In this document: positions 28,987-37,189 of the stretch, piece by piece | Numbering within the stretch: the first letter of the stretch is position 1 | Layout: every line of letters begins with the position of its first letter | NCBI RefSeq assembly: GCF_003574425.1 | Contig: NZ_QLIU01000052.1 | Location: forward strand, 1 to 64,000 | Reading direction: 5' to 3' | Source: Cysteiniphilum halobium | GTDB lineage: Bacteria > Pseudomonadota > Gammaproteobacteria > Francisellales > Francisellaceae | DNA length: 64,000 bases | The notes under the pieces: generated by a model | The model's database searches: none | What the model was told of the DNA's origin: nothing | Seen by the model: only the letters and a program-made list of their open reading frames with translations | Translations under genes and position numbers: made by a program

Positions 28987-29477
28987 TGGCAAAGCACGCA
29001 ATCGCAATGAACAGCGACGGGATTTCGGTTGCTGTCAAAGGTAAAGAGGAAAAAGAAGTCTGCAATATCCAGTATAAAAGTGCAGGCGACGCAGTATTGC
29101 AAATTGGTAATGAATATAGCTTAAAAGCAGAAAAAACAATTGCATTTATCGTCGGTGATATTACCGTTAAAGTAACCACCGATGAGGTGTTAATCCAAAA
29201 AAGTAGTACTAGCATTTCACTCAAAGATAAGGATATTAAGTTTGCTGTTGGTAGCAGTGTGATTGAAGTCAAAGACGGTGAAATTATGCTGAATGCGGAT
29301 AAAGTCAGTATTACGGGATCTAGCTCACTTAGCTTAAAATCAACAGATAGTGCGAGTTTGCAAGGCGGTAGTGTCGCCGTTAAGGCTATTCAAGCGGCTT
29401 TTGTTCAAGGCATGACAGTGGATATTAAGGGCACGGCAAGTACGACAGTAAAGGGTTTGACAACCTCTGTTGGTTAA
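28986..29477 (+). CDS. vgrG: Short VgrG spike protein (Francisella type)
   Basis: 163 residues, essentially the length of Francisella VgrG (164) and far shorter than canonical VgrG. It lacks the gp27-like part and is mostly a gp5-like beta-helix. Repeating strands such as EKTIAFIVGDITVKVTTDEVLIQKS, SSVIEVKDGEIMLNADKVSITG and MTVDIKGTASTTVKG alternate hydrophobic and polar residues. As a trimer it would form the puncturing needle. Its start overlaps the iglE stop, and the DUF4280 tip gene follows after 9 bases. Confidence 0.88.
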   Translation: MAKHAIAMNSDGISVAVKGKEEKEVCNIQYKSAGDAVLQIGNEYSLKAEKTIAFIVGDITVKVTTDEVLIQKSSTSISLKDKDIKFAVGSSVIEVKDGEIMLNADKVSITGSSSLSLKSTDSASLQGGSVAVKAIQAAFVQGMTVDIKGTASTTVKGLTTSVG

Positions 29478-29486
29478 GGACTATCT

Positions 29487-32400
29487 ATGGCAAATGAATT
29501 GGTATATTTTCAAAAGTTTATCGAGAATTTATTGGTTTACCATGAGAGTGAACTGCAAGGGTTAAGACAAAAAAGCAGTGTATTACAGCGCAATTTCAGT
29601 ACATTGAAACAATATTCCTCACCAGAGTATCAAGCAACAGGACTTGAAAATGTCAATCTTGATCAAACGCAAAAACTAATCGCGGATTTAACTTCCAAGT
29701 CAACTCAAGCACCGGATGTCTCAAGTGTGCAAAACTTAAAGGCGGCAAATAATGCATTAACCGATGCAAGGTTGCTTGGTGATATGTCCAAACTTGCCAA
29801 AATCTCCGAGAGTCTAAGTACACAAGTAAGTCATTTTCAGCAAAGTGAAAAGCAGGCATTAATAACGCGACAAGCCCAGCGAGTTGATGTTGACCCGCAA
29901 ACCATGACACCAAGTAGTGAGTATATCAAAGTCTTGAATGATCAGCTAAAAAAAAGCCAAGCACAAGAGTCGATATCAAGCACTACTAATGCAGCAACAG
30001 AGGGCAGTCAAAAAACAAGTTTGGTACAGATTCATAAAAATATTCTGAGCTTAGATGCAGAAGATAGTATTGAAGATATCAATAGTCACACACAGGCGTA
30101 TGCTGACTATCAAGAGAATCTATCAAAAGAATTAAGTGATTTGAGTAAAGGAAATAAAGAAAATAAAGAAAGTGGGGAGCAAGCTGCAGTAAGTGATATT
30201 GCAAATAAGCAAACCTTAGCTGATTTTATGCGTTATCCCAATGCCCCTTTTGATGCTAAAACTGCAAACATTGCTGTTTTGCCTACAACAGATCAATTGA
30301 TGATGAAAAATACATACTTTTTGCAACAAACGGGGCAAATAAAGCTTCCCGATCATGATGTAGAAATGATTAAATCGATTGTCAGTTATCATGAAGAAGC
30401 TGCTAAAGTACAAAATGTGCAGTTAGGAGATCCTAATGCGGCAGCGATACATGTGCAAGCGCTGGCAAATAGTACACAAGAGACACAAAAGCAACAAGCG
30501 CTTAATAAGCTTAATGGACAAATGCAAAGTTGGTCGATGTTTGTTGTACCTGCTGGTTTACCACTTGTGGCTGAAAACGTCAGTAAAAAGGCGCGGATGC
30601 TAAGCGATGCACAATCAATAGCAGTCAAGCAAAGTCAGACAACAGAAAATCGCAAGATGGAGGTTGTTGCAGGTGATGGTGTAGTAAAGATATTGAATGA
30701 TCATGGTGCATCTTATCTTATTGGCAGTGATTTACAAATTGCTAAGCAGGCGCGATTAGAGCAAGCATTTGCAAATCTGCCATCGCAACAAGTGACACGG
30801 TTGCAAAGTGATTATTTGACGAGTGTTGCGAAAGTAACGATAAGTTTACTCATTGCCCAATCACAGGTGAGCACATCACCATTATCAGAATTAACCACGG
30901 CAAATAATGCAGTTATGGCAGAATTCTCGGGATTAAAAACAAGTGCGTTGGCATGGCAAGGAAACCCAAGTAGTGATGAACTCTTAGCAAATTATCAAAT
31001 GCAATTACAAAGTACGACAGCAGCGTTAGATTATTTTAAACAACAAATTCCAACTGCTTTAGCATTCCAATCACAGCTTACTGCAAATGCTAATGCATTA
31101 CATGATTCACTTTGTCCATGTGTGCCTGATATGAGTTTTAATGCACAAGAGATACTGCCAAAAATGAATGAGCTACAAGCTGCATTAGAGCATTTGCCCA
31201 AATTGCCTCAAGGTAGAAGCTTTGATAGTAGTACTATTGTTGGACCATATATGGCAAGTTTAAATGTAATGTTAAGTGAGCAAGACAGTACATCATTGGC
31301 ATTGCAGGAGAGTATCAATGCGGAAATTATGAAGCTTAAAAATTTGTCGCAAAATCTACCCAAAACGCCTACAGCGAATATGCAAATGGCAAGTTGTTTG
31401 TGTGATGATGTCTTGGAGGCCTTTAGTCAGCTGAAATCGCTTATTGCCCGGATCAATTTGTCTAATACTAATACAACTAATATCAATACGCCAAGCTTGG
31501 CTTCATTGCCTGATCTTGCGGGCTTTCTACAAGGAATTGATCTTAATACGATGTCACTGCCTAATGTATTAATCATACTTAAACACATTCAAATAGCACT
31601 TGATGTATTATGTCAAAATTTAGCAAATGCGATAAGTTTTTCAATGCCACCTTTAATGGGAGTCTCAAACCTACCACCTTTGTCGGGTGATCTATTATCT
31701 CCTTTACAAGACCTACAAAATTGTTTGTCAATATTGCTAAATCAGGAGGTTCCATTACCTAATGGTGTTTCTATGGTCAGTGTGGCAACCCTTAATGATG
31801 TTTTATTACCAGTACTTAATTATCAAAATCAATTTATGGCATTGGATCAACAAAACTTTATTAAGGCTACGGGGGGTGAGTCTCTACCTAACATGCAAGC
31901 TTTGTTAAGTAGAGCAACACCTAGTATGTCAACATCGGGTGTTCCTAGTGTCAATGACTTAATCCCTGAAACACCCGAGCTATTAAATCAGCTGCAAAGT
32001 TGTAAGAATCTGGCGCATATTGAAGATGAAATTAATGAGATTAATAGTGCTTTAGCCTCAGCAACAGCTGAGATTAGTTCATATGTGCAAAAGTCAAAAA
32101 ATGCAGCCAAAGCGTTAGATGAAATGCAGGCAAAGATGATACAGATGCAAAATATGATCGCAGTTCAGCAGCGAGATATCCAAAATGCACAAACAACAAA
32201 GCAAATAACCGAGCAAACACAACTTGAGGTTGCACTAGCAAATTTAAATAACGCGATTAGTAATACAGCGGTATTAAGTGGTCAAGCGGCAAGTGCATTA
32301 AGTGTCAGTAGTGGTTCGCCTCAGGCAACAATGGTCACTTGTACAAGCTCACAAATGTTATGCACTTTTGGTTTGGGGCCTGGTATGTATAGTACTTTGC

Positions 32401-32690
32401 GTGCAACCGTGCTAATTAATAATAAACCGGCAGCGAATATAACCGATGCTGCCCCAATGGTAAATATCTTGCCAATGCCAAGTTGCACGGCAGTGACGAA
32501 TCCAGCTTGGAACCCATTAAAGCCAATTTCGCCGTGCATTCCAGCAGGACAATTTATCCCAACGAATATTATGACGATGGTGCAAGGTTCTCCGATTAAT
32601 ACGATGAACAATAAAGCGATGTGTACGACGGCAGTTGGCGGGGTTATTAGCTTTATTAATCCATCACAAATGACGACAATGACAGGGTGA
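29487..32690 (+). CDS. Large T6SS protein with C-terminal DUF4280 PAAR-like tip domain (IglF/IglG-like)
   Basis: 1067 residues. The last 125 or so residues are a DUF4280 PAAR-like domain: ATMVTCTSSQMLCTFGLGPG, VLINNKPAANITDAAPMVNI, LPMPSCTAVTNP, CIPAGQF, MVQGSPINTMNNKAMC and GGVISFINPSQ. Its several cysteines could bind metal as in PAAR tips. The N-terminal 900 or so residues are Gln/Ser/Asn-rich, helical and partly coiled-coil, with scattered Cys motifs (SLCPCVP, SCLCDD). No enzymatic motif is evident. In Francisella this position holds separate iglF and iglG (DUF4280), so a fusion or an effector-tip protein is likely. It overlaps the next gene by 4 bases if GTG is used there. Confidence 0.8.
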   Translation: MANELVYFQKFIENLLVYHESELQGLRQKSSVLQRNFSTLKQYSSPEYQATGLENVNLDQTQKLIADLTSKSTQAPDVSSVQNLKAANNALTDARLLGDMSKLAKISESLSTQVSHFQQSEKQALITRQAQRVDVDPQTMTPSSEYIKVLNDQLKKSQAQESISSTTNAATEGSQKTSLVQIHKNILSLDAEDSIEDINSHTQAYADYQENLSKELSDLSKGNKENKESGEQAAVSDIANKQTLADFMRYPNAPFDAKTANIAVLPTTDQLMMKNTYFLQQTGQIKLPDHDVEMIKSIVSYHEEAAKVQNVQLGDPNAAAIHVQALANSTQETQKQQALNKLNGQMQSWSMFVVPAGLPLVAENVSKKARMLSDAQSIAVKQSQTTENRKMEVVAGDGVVKILNDHGASYLIGSDLQIAKQARLEQAFANLPSQQVTRLQSDYLTSVAKVTISLLIAQSQVSTSPLSELTTANNAVMAEFSGLKTSALAWQGNPSSDELLANYQMQLQSTTAALDYFKQQIPTALAFQSQLTANANALHDSLCPCVPDMSFNAQEILPKMNELQAALEHLPKLPQGRSFDSSTIVGPYMASLNVMLSEQDSTSLALQESINAEIMKLKNLSQNLPKTPTANMQMASCLCDDVLEAFSQLKSLIARINLSNTNTTNINTPSLASLPDLAGFLQGIDLNTMSLPNVLIILKHIQIALDVLCQNLANAISFSMPPLMGVSNLPPLSGDLLSPLQDLQNCLSILLNQEVPLPNGVSMVSVATLNDVLLPVLNYQNQFMALDQQNFIKATGGESLPNMQALLSRATPSMSTSGVPSVNDLIPETPELLNQLQSCKNLAHIEDEINEINSALASATAEISSYVQKSKNAAKALDEMQAKMIQMQNMIAVQQRDIQNAQTTKQITEQTQLEVALANLNNAISNTAVLSGQAASALSVSSGSPQATMVTCTSSQMLCTFGLGPGMYSTLRATVLINNKPAANITDAAPMVNILPMPSCTAVTNPAWNPLKPISPCIPAGQFIPTNIMTMVQGSPINTMNNKAMCTTAVGGVISFINPSQMTTMTG

Positions 32691-32695
32691 AGGGT

Positions 32696-34168
32696 ATGAA
32701 TTTTTTTGATGAAAAAACGGCTTTTGTTAGCAAAAACTATGATTTATCTGATGATCATTATCAGGTATTGACCCATTTATTTGAGGCATTGGGTAAGGAT
32801 ATTCAGAGCAACTTGGTGGCACAACTTAGAAGTGAGCGAGATTACCGTTTATCGCGCTATAATCAAAATCTATTAATGCAATTGCCTAAGCATATGCTCA
32901 TTGCTGTGAAATCAAAGATTAAAAAAGCATGCTTAAATCTTGAACCAAAAGAGCACTTTGATGTTTATGATATCCAGGCAAAAAAACGGTTTCATTATAG
33001 CAATTTAAGCGAAGTTAATTTGACGTGCTTCAAAGTTGATCATGTCGATTTAACGAGTACCTTAACACAAGTTTCATTACAAACTGATGTAGCAACAGAG
33101 CTTAATCATAATGTCTTTGATCTATGGGTTAACCCTTTGCTATGGAAACAAGCGGAATTTAAGCTGTGTCAGTTAAAAGAAATGGCACTACAAGAGCGCA
33201 AAATTAAAGTGCGTGTAACCTATGATGATGGCACACAAAAGGAGGTCTTGGCGACTGTTTACAATAGCGATGCATACACGTTAGGCTTAAATGATAAAAC
33301 GCGTCTAGATTTATTGTCACCTGAATTTTCTCTGAAATTAAGCATCGAGTTGTCGCAAATCCCGGTGACCGAAACGACAACAAAAGTTAAACAGATACTA
33401 TTAATGTTTCCTGTGGGGATCTATGATAGAGCGGATTTTTTTGAACTCATCAGCCAGAAGGATCGACTGTTTGTTACCAACATTATCCCGCTATTTAATC
33501 TGTTTGAAGCCTATTCAACATCGCAAAAAATTGACCAACGCTATGATAAAATTCCTTTGCTGCACCCTGAGGATCCCGATGCTCGTGCTTGTTATGTTCA
33601 TCAAGTATGGGTTAATAATCAGTTGTATAAGGATTATTATAATCATACGGTGAGTGAGTATGTCTTTCATAAGCATGTTGGTAAACTAAGCTACTCTCCC
33701 AAGGATATTAATGAAGCATTAGATGTTGAGAAAAGGGTTTTTGCAAAAGTAGACTGGACACAAAAATCTGAACATGGCAGTTTAATCAAGGTGAGTACCA
33801 ATAGCTTTACCACGCAGAGTACACACTTTGAATTGATTACCCTAAAATCTGAGTATAGACTGAATAGCTTTCGCCATATTGATCGTGTGGTACAGGTATT
33901 TAGAGCATTTTCAGATCTTGATATTCGTAAGAATAATGGGTTCTTATTAGCATTAAAATTTCTTTATGGTGAGGAAAATGCAGAAAAATATCAATTTTTT
34001 AAATCGGTGATTAGAGCGATTTATTATGATCATGTCAGTAATGTACTCTTTATCGAAGCTACTTATCCACATTATTATGCCTATGTTAGATATGTAGCTT
34101 ATGTCGTGACGCGATTTTTCTATATCAATTCCCCGCAAGTGGTCGAAGTGAAAGTGTTTGTAAAATAA
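32696..34168 (+). CDS. iglH: IglH, TssF-like T6SS baseplate protein
   Basis: About 490 residues. The middle contains a TssF-like block: LFVTNIIPLFNLFEAYSTSQKIDQRYDKIPLLHPEDP, which resembles the TssF pattern of NCTPxxNLF followed by ...YPLxPD. The N-terminus (FEALGKDIQSNLVAQLRSERDYRLSRYNQNLL) is helical. It is the last gene of the rightward T6SS operon. Start ATG at 32696 chosen; a GTG at 32687 overlapping the upstream stop is possible. Francisella iglH stands at the equivalent place, but there dotU, iglI and iglJ follow, and here they do not. Confidence 0.8.
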   Translation: MNFFDEKTAFVSKNYDLSDDHYQVLTHLFEALGKDIQSNLVAQLRSERDYRLSRYNQNLLMQLPKHMLIAVKSKIKKACLNLEPKEHFDVYDIQAKKRFHYSNLSEVNLTCFKVDHVDLTSTLTQVSLQTDVATELNHNVFDLWVNPLLWKQAEFKLCQLKEMALQERKIKVRVTYDDGTQKEVLATVYNSDAYTLGLNDKTRLDLLSPEFSLKLSIELSQIPVTETTTKVKQILLMFPVGIYDRADFFELISQKDRLFVTNIIPLFNLFEAYSTSQKIDQRYDKIPLLHPEDPDARACYVHQVWVNNQLYKDYYNHTVSEYVFHKHVGKLSYSPKDINEALDVEKRVFAKVDWTQKSEHGSLIKVSTNSFTTQSTHFELITLKSEYRLNSFRHIDRVVQVFRAFSDLDIRKNNGFLLALKFLYGEENAEKYQFFKSVIRAIYYDHVSNVLFIEATYPHYYAYVRYVAYVVTRFFYINSPQVVEVKVFVK

Positions 34169-34214
34169 AATAAGGATTCTTTGCTTTTAAATACGAGGTT
34201 GAGCAAGGAGGTAA

Positions 34215-34340
34215 ACTCGGCAGATCAGTTTGGCTATTAAAGAGAGTGAACTGGAAAAAGCAAAAGCTCAAGGGCTAAAATATCAAAGTGTTTTTAAAGC
34301 GCTAATACATCAATATGCTAATGGGCGAATTAATTTATAG
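34215..34340 (+). pseudogene. Remnant of a CopG/BrnA-type antitoxin
   Basis: After an in-frame stop at 34212, the frame reads RQISLAIKESELEKAKAQGL and KYQSVFKALIHQYANGRIN to a stop at 34338. This matches the conserved core of ribbon-helix-helix type antitoxins (isL.ipe.dLe.iK..A...G..YQ.li..llh.y). The N-terminal part is missing and there is no ATG; a TTG at 34230 lies behind AGGAGG at long spacing. No toxin gene is next to it. It sits between the T6SS operon and dsbD and overlaps the dsbD 3' end, so it looks like debris from a lost mobile or toxin-antitoxin locus. Confidence 0.65.
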
Positions 34341-36144
34341 TCTCAGGTTGTTTTAAGCGTACTGTCGTAAAACTTTGTATCAGGGTGTCAACATCAACAA
34401 CCCCAGCAATACGTTTAATCTCGATATTTTGTTGATTGCGCAAAATCAGTGTGGGTAGGCCTAATACGTTTGCCGCTTCAAGTAGCTCTGTACTGCTGGC
34501 ATTATAGTCTGAGACATCTACCTTAATAACTTTAATATTATATTTTTCAAAATAATCCTGCATGGTTGGAGAGAGTAAAATAGCTTTAAGTTTCAAGCAG
34601 TTCTCACACCAATGTGCAAAATAATCAATTAAAACATATTGGTGTGTTTTTAGTGCTAAAGTGACTTGTTGCGCTAACTCTTGCTTATTAAAAACGGTAG
34701 TAAAATCATTTTGCATTGATGTCATATTTTGTTTGCTTGGGGTATATAATCTGTGGCTAGTAACTAAAGTTAAGAGCGTTAAAAGTATGATAACGACAGC
34801 AATAAAATGCTTGGTTTTTTGTTGCATAGATTCGGACATTACAGATGCGTAAACAAGATAGAGTAGATAACAACTAATCAATAAAGCGTACAGGCTAAAA
34901 ATGATGGCTTCTAATACGATAATTCGACTTAAGATGAAAACTGCCATTGCTAGCATTGCAAAACCAAAGATGACTTTGATTTCCTGCATCCATGCACCAG
35001 ATTTTGGCACAAAGCGTTTAAGGCCAAGAGCAATCAGCAGCAGTGGTATACCCATCCCAAGGCCTAATGCAAAGAGTGCAAGTCCACCGTAGAAAATATC
35101 GCCTGTTTGTACAATGGTAGTTAATACACCAATCAGTGGTGCTGATGTACAGGGTGATAATACCAAGCTTGCAATTGCACCCATCAAGAAACTAGCAAAG
35201 ATGCCACCGGTTTTAATCTTTTGTTGTGATTGACCAAGATGTGTGCTAAGCCCTTGGGGCAGTTGAATCTGAAATACACCAAACATCGATAAAGCTAACA
35301 CAACAAATAGCAAGGCAAGTAAAATGATTACCCAGATTTGTTGAAAGAAAATTTGAAAAGACAGTCCAATGATGCTAATAATAATGCCCAAAGCGGCGTA
35401 CATTACTGACATGCCCAATACATAGGAAAGGGCTAAAAGGAAGCTGTAAAATTTACTGTGGTTTCTACCGATAACAATCGCACTGATAATCGGTAACATA
35501 GGTAACACGCAAGGTGTGAAGGCAAGCAACAAACCAACGCCTAGAAGTGCGAAAATGCCTAACCAGTTAAAATCATTATGTTCATAGGGTAATACGTTTT
35601 GATCAATCGTCATTTCTTTGATTTGAGGCAAATAACATAGATTGTTATCACAGGCTTGATATTTAATTTCGAGCTTACTTTGGGGGGTGATTTTACCTGA
35701 GAGCGGGACTTGTAATAATAATTGATTTGTATAAACGGGTTCATTTTTAAATACAGGGTGTGCAATTGCCGGAGGAAAATAAATCTCGCCAACCTTTGCT
35801 TGGTCGGCATGTTGTAGTTGTATGCTGATTTTATTTTTATAAAGATACTGCCCTTTGGGAATACGCCAGCATAAGGTGATTTCACCTTTATTTTGAGTTC
35901 CAGTAATACTCAGTTGGTTAAAGGATTGCTCAGGTGAGCGAAACAGACCAATATTGCTAAAATTATCACTGGCTAAGAAATTATTAGAGCTAGAAAAACC
36001 CGATAGAGCGAACATCAATAACAACAACAAAGAGTTTAACTGTCTAAGTAAAACAGAAGGTGCATCAATAGTCGGTTTAATCTGTGCTAAAAAATCACTT
36101 AATTTCAGTGCTTCTTTGGTGGTGGTCAGTGTAAACAACCTCAT
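34330..36144 (-). CDS. dsbD: Thiol:disulfide interchange protein DsbD
   Basis: 604 residues. Carries electrons from cytoplasmic thioredoxin across the inner membrane to periplasmic disulfide isomerases. All three modules are present. The periplasmic alpha domain has the Cys pair in YQACDNNLCY (about 165 and 170). The eight-helix beta domain has FTPCVLPMLPI and LSPCTSAPLIG. The C-terminal thioredoxin-like gamma domain has HWCENCLKLK. An extended N-terminus of about 35 residues precedes the likely signal segment. No good ribosome binding site precedes the ATG. It lies 13 bases after the 48-residue micro-ORF and may belong to the lexA transcript. Confidence 0.93.
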   Translation of the reverse strand: MRLFTLTTTKEALKLSDFLAQIKPTIDAPSVLLRQLNSLLLLLMFALSGFSSSNNFLASDNFSNIGLFRSPEQSFNQLSITGTQNKGEITLCWRIPKGQYLYKNKISIQLQHADQAKVGEIYFPPAIAHPVFKNEPVYTNQLLLQVPLSGKITPQSKLEIKYQACDNNLCYLPQIKEMTIDQNVLPYEHNDFNWLGIFALLGVGLLLAFTPCVLPMLPIISAIVIGRNHSKFYSFLLALSYVLGMSVMYAALGIIISIIGLSFQIFFQQIWVIILLALLFVVLALSMFGVFQIQLPQGLSTHLGQSQQKIKTGGIFASFLMGAIASLVLSPCTSAPLIGVLTTIVQTGDIFYGGLALFALGLGMGIPLLLIALGLKRFVPKSGAWMQEIKVIFGFAMLAMAVFILSRIIVLEAIIFSLYALLISCYLLYLVYASVMSESMQQKTKHFIAVVIILLTLLTLVTSHRLYTPSKQNMTSMQNDFTTVFNKQELAQQVTLALKTHQYVLIDYFAHWCENCLKLKAILLSPTMQDYFEKYNIKVIKVDVSDYNASSTELLEAANVLGLPTLILRNQQNIEIKRIAGVVDVDTLIQSFTTVRLKQPETIN

Positions 36145-36157
36145 ATAGTAGTGGTAT

Positions 36158-36304
36158 TTATTGCAAGTCTAAAATATCGCTGATTTTCAGTTTTAGCGTT
36201 TTGGCAATCACCGATAAAGGTACACCTGCACTTAACATTTCTTCAGCCTCAAGCTTAAGTTCAGTGTGACGCAGATTACTTTCAAAAGAAGATGAATGTT
36301 TCAT
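36158..36304 (-). CDS. Micro-ORF, 48 residues, helix-turn-helix-like
   Basis: MKHSSSFESNLRHTELKLEA begins a small, charged protein. Its second half (EEMLSAGVPLSVIAKTLKLK and ISDILDLQ) looks like a resolvase-type helix-turn-helix: an acidic helix, a turn at AGVP, then SVIAKTLKLK. A strong AGGAGG lies about 5 bases upstream of the ATG, which supports translation. It sits between lexA and dsbD on the same strand, behind another micro-ORF. No family recognised; too short for confident assignment. Confidence 0.6.
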   Translation of the reverse strand: MKHSSSFESNLRHTELKLEAEEMLSAGVPLSVIAKTLKLKISDILDLQ

Positions 36305-36348
36305 AAACCCTCCTGGCTTAGTTTTTACTTTAATTTAAATTATTGACA

Positions 36349-36462
36349 TTATACGCTTTGATAAAGGCGCTGTTTTAGCGCTTGGCGGCGTTGTTCATAA
36401 TGTTTTTGGTCATATTTACTTATCCGTAAAGTATAACTGATATGGCTGTTGAATTTCAGCAT
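36349..36462 (-). CDS. Micro-ORF, 37 residues, basic, directly after lexA
   Basis: The frame starts 19 bases after the lexA stop with AAGGAGAAAATC before the ATG, so it is well placed to be translated. The product (MLKFNSHISYTLRISKYDQK then HYEQRRQALKQRLYQSV) is basic, with an amphipathic C-terminal helix. I do not recognise it. Co-transcription with lexA would put it under damage control; a role such as a division inhibitor or SOS modulator is speculation. Confidence 0.55.
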   Translation of the reverse strand: MLKFNSHISYTLRISKYDQKHYEQRRQALKQRLYQSV

Positions 36463-36481
36463 GATTTTCTCCTTTTCTTTT

Positions 36482-37099
36482 TTATAGTAAAAATGACCTA
36501 TCCAAGCGCATTCCTAAGTAAACACCTTGAATGCTCACGCGATGCGCAGGATAGACCATCGGGGGGAGGTCTTTATTATGCGGGATAAGTGTTACAGTTT
36601 TGTTATCCTGCATTTTAAATTCCTTTAAAGTAGCTTCCTTTTCATCGATGAATGCCACGACAATTTGCCCATTGCGGGCAATATGCTGTTTTTGAATCAA
36701 TACAAGATCATTGTCTAAGATGCCACTGTCTTGCATTGAATTGCCTGAGATTTTCAATAAATAGCGATCAGGCATATTTAAAAGTTCAGATAAATCGATG
36801 GTTTCAATTATCTCATAAGCTTCTAATGGTAAACCAGCGGCAATCGTACCAATCAATGGCAAATGTAAGGAATTGTGATGTTTATTATGTGCTTGATCAA
36901 TGATTTCAATATGTTTGCGTTTGCCTTTGGGGATATGAATATAACCTTTTTCTTTAAGTGCTTTGATGTGGTAAGAAACTGTGGCTTTTGATTTAAGGTT
37001 CAAAGCATCTGCAATATCACTAAAAGTTGGAGAATAGCCGTTTTCAGTTTGGAAAGTTTGAATAATGTTTAAAACTTGCTGCTCTTTGTTATTTAACAT
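36482..37099 (-). CDS. lexA: LexA repressor
   Basis: 205 residues. SOS repressor that self-cleaves when RecA is activated. The N-terminal winged helix includes GYSPTFSDIADALNLKSKATVSYHIKALKEKGYI. The Ala-Gly cleavage site is in IGTIAAGLPLEA (about 88-89). The catalytic Ser is in ISGNSMQDSGI (about 121), and the Lys in EATLKEFK (about 159). The helix-turn-helix differs from the E. coli type, so the operator may also differ. Two micro-ORFs with good ribosome binding sites follow on the same strand. Confidence 0.95.
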   Translation of the reverse strand: MLNNKEQQVLNIIQTFQTENGYSPTFSDIADALNLKSKATVSYHIKALKEKGYIHIPKGKRKHIEIIDQAHNKHHNSLHLPLIGTIAAGLPLEAYEIIETIDLSELLNMPDRYLLKISGNSMQDSGILDNDLVLIQKQHIARNGQIVVAFIDEKEATLKEFKMQDNKTVTLIPHNKDLPPMVYPAHRVSIQGVYLGMRLDRSFLL

Positions 37100-37143
37100 G
37101 GATGCATCTCATTTCCATTGATTTATCGCTCATTATGTTCTAA

Positions 37144-37186
37144 ATAAGTTTAAAATCAAGTGTTAAATGCACATAAGTTCAAATTA
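37144..37186. promoter_or_regulatory. Candidate operator: tandem direct repeat upstream of lexA
   Basis: Two similar blocks, ATAAGTTTAAAATCAAG (from 37144) and ATAAGTTCAAATTAAG (from 37173), lie 29 bases apart, just upstream of the lexA start and downstream of the phosphatase stop. They do not match the E. coli CTGT-N8-ACAG box. Because LexA usually represses itself, they are plausible binding sites; no test was possible. Confidence 0.4.
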
Positions 37187-37189
37187 AGT

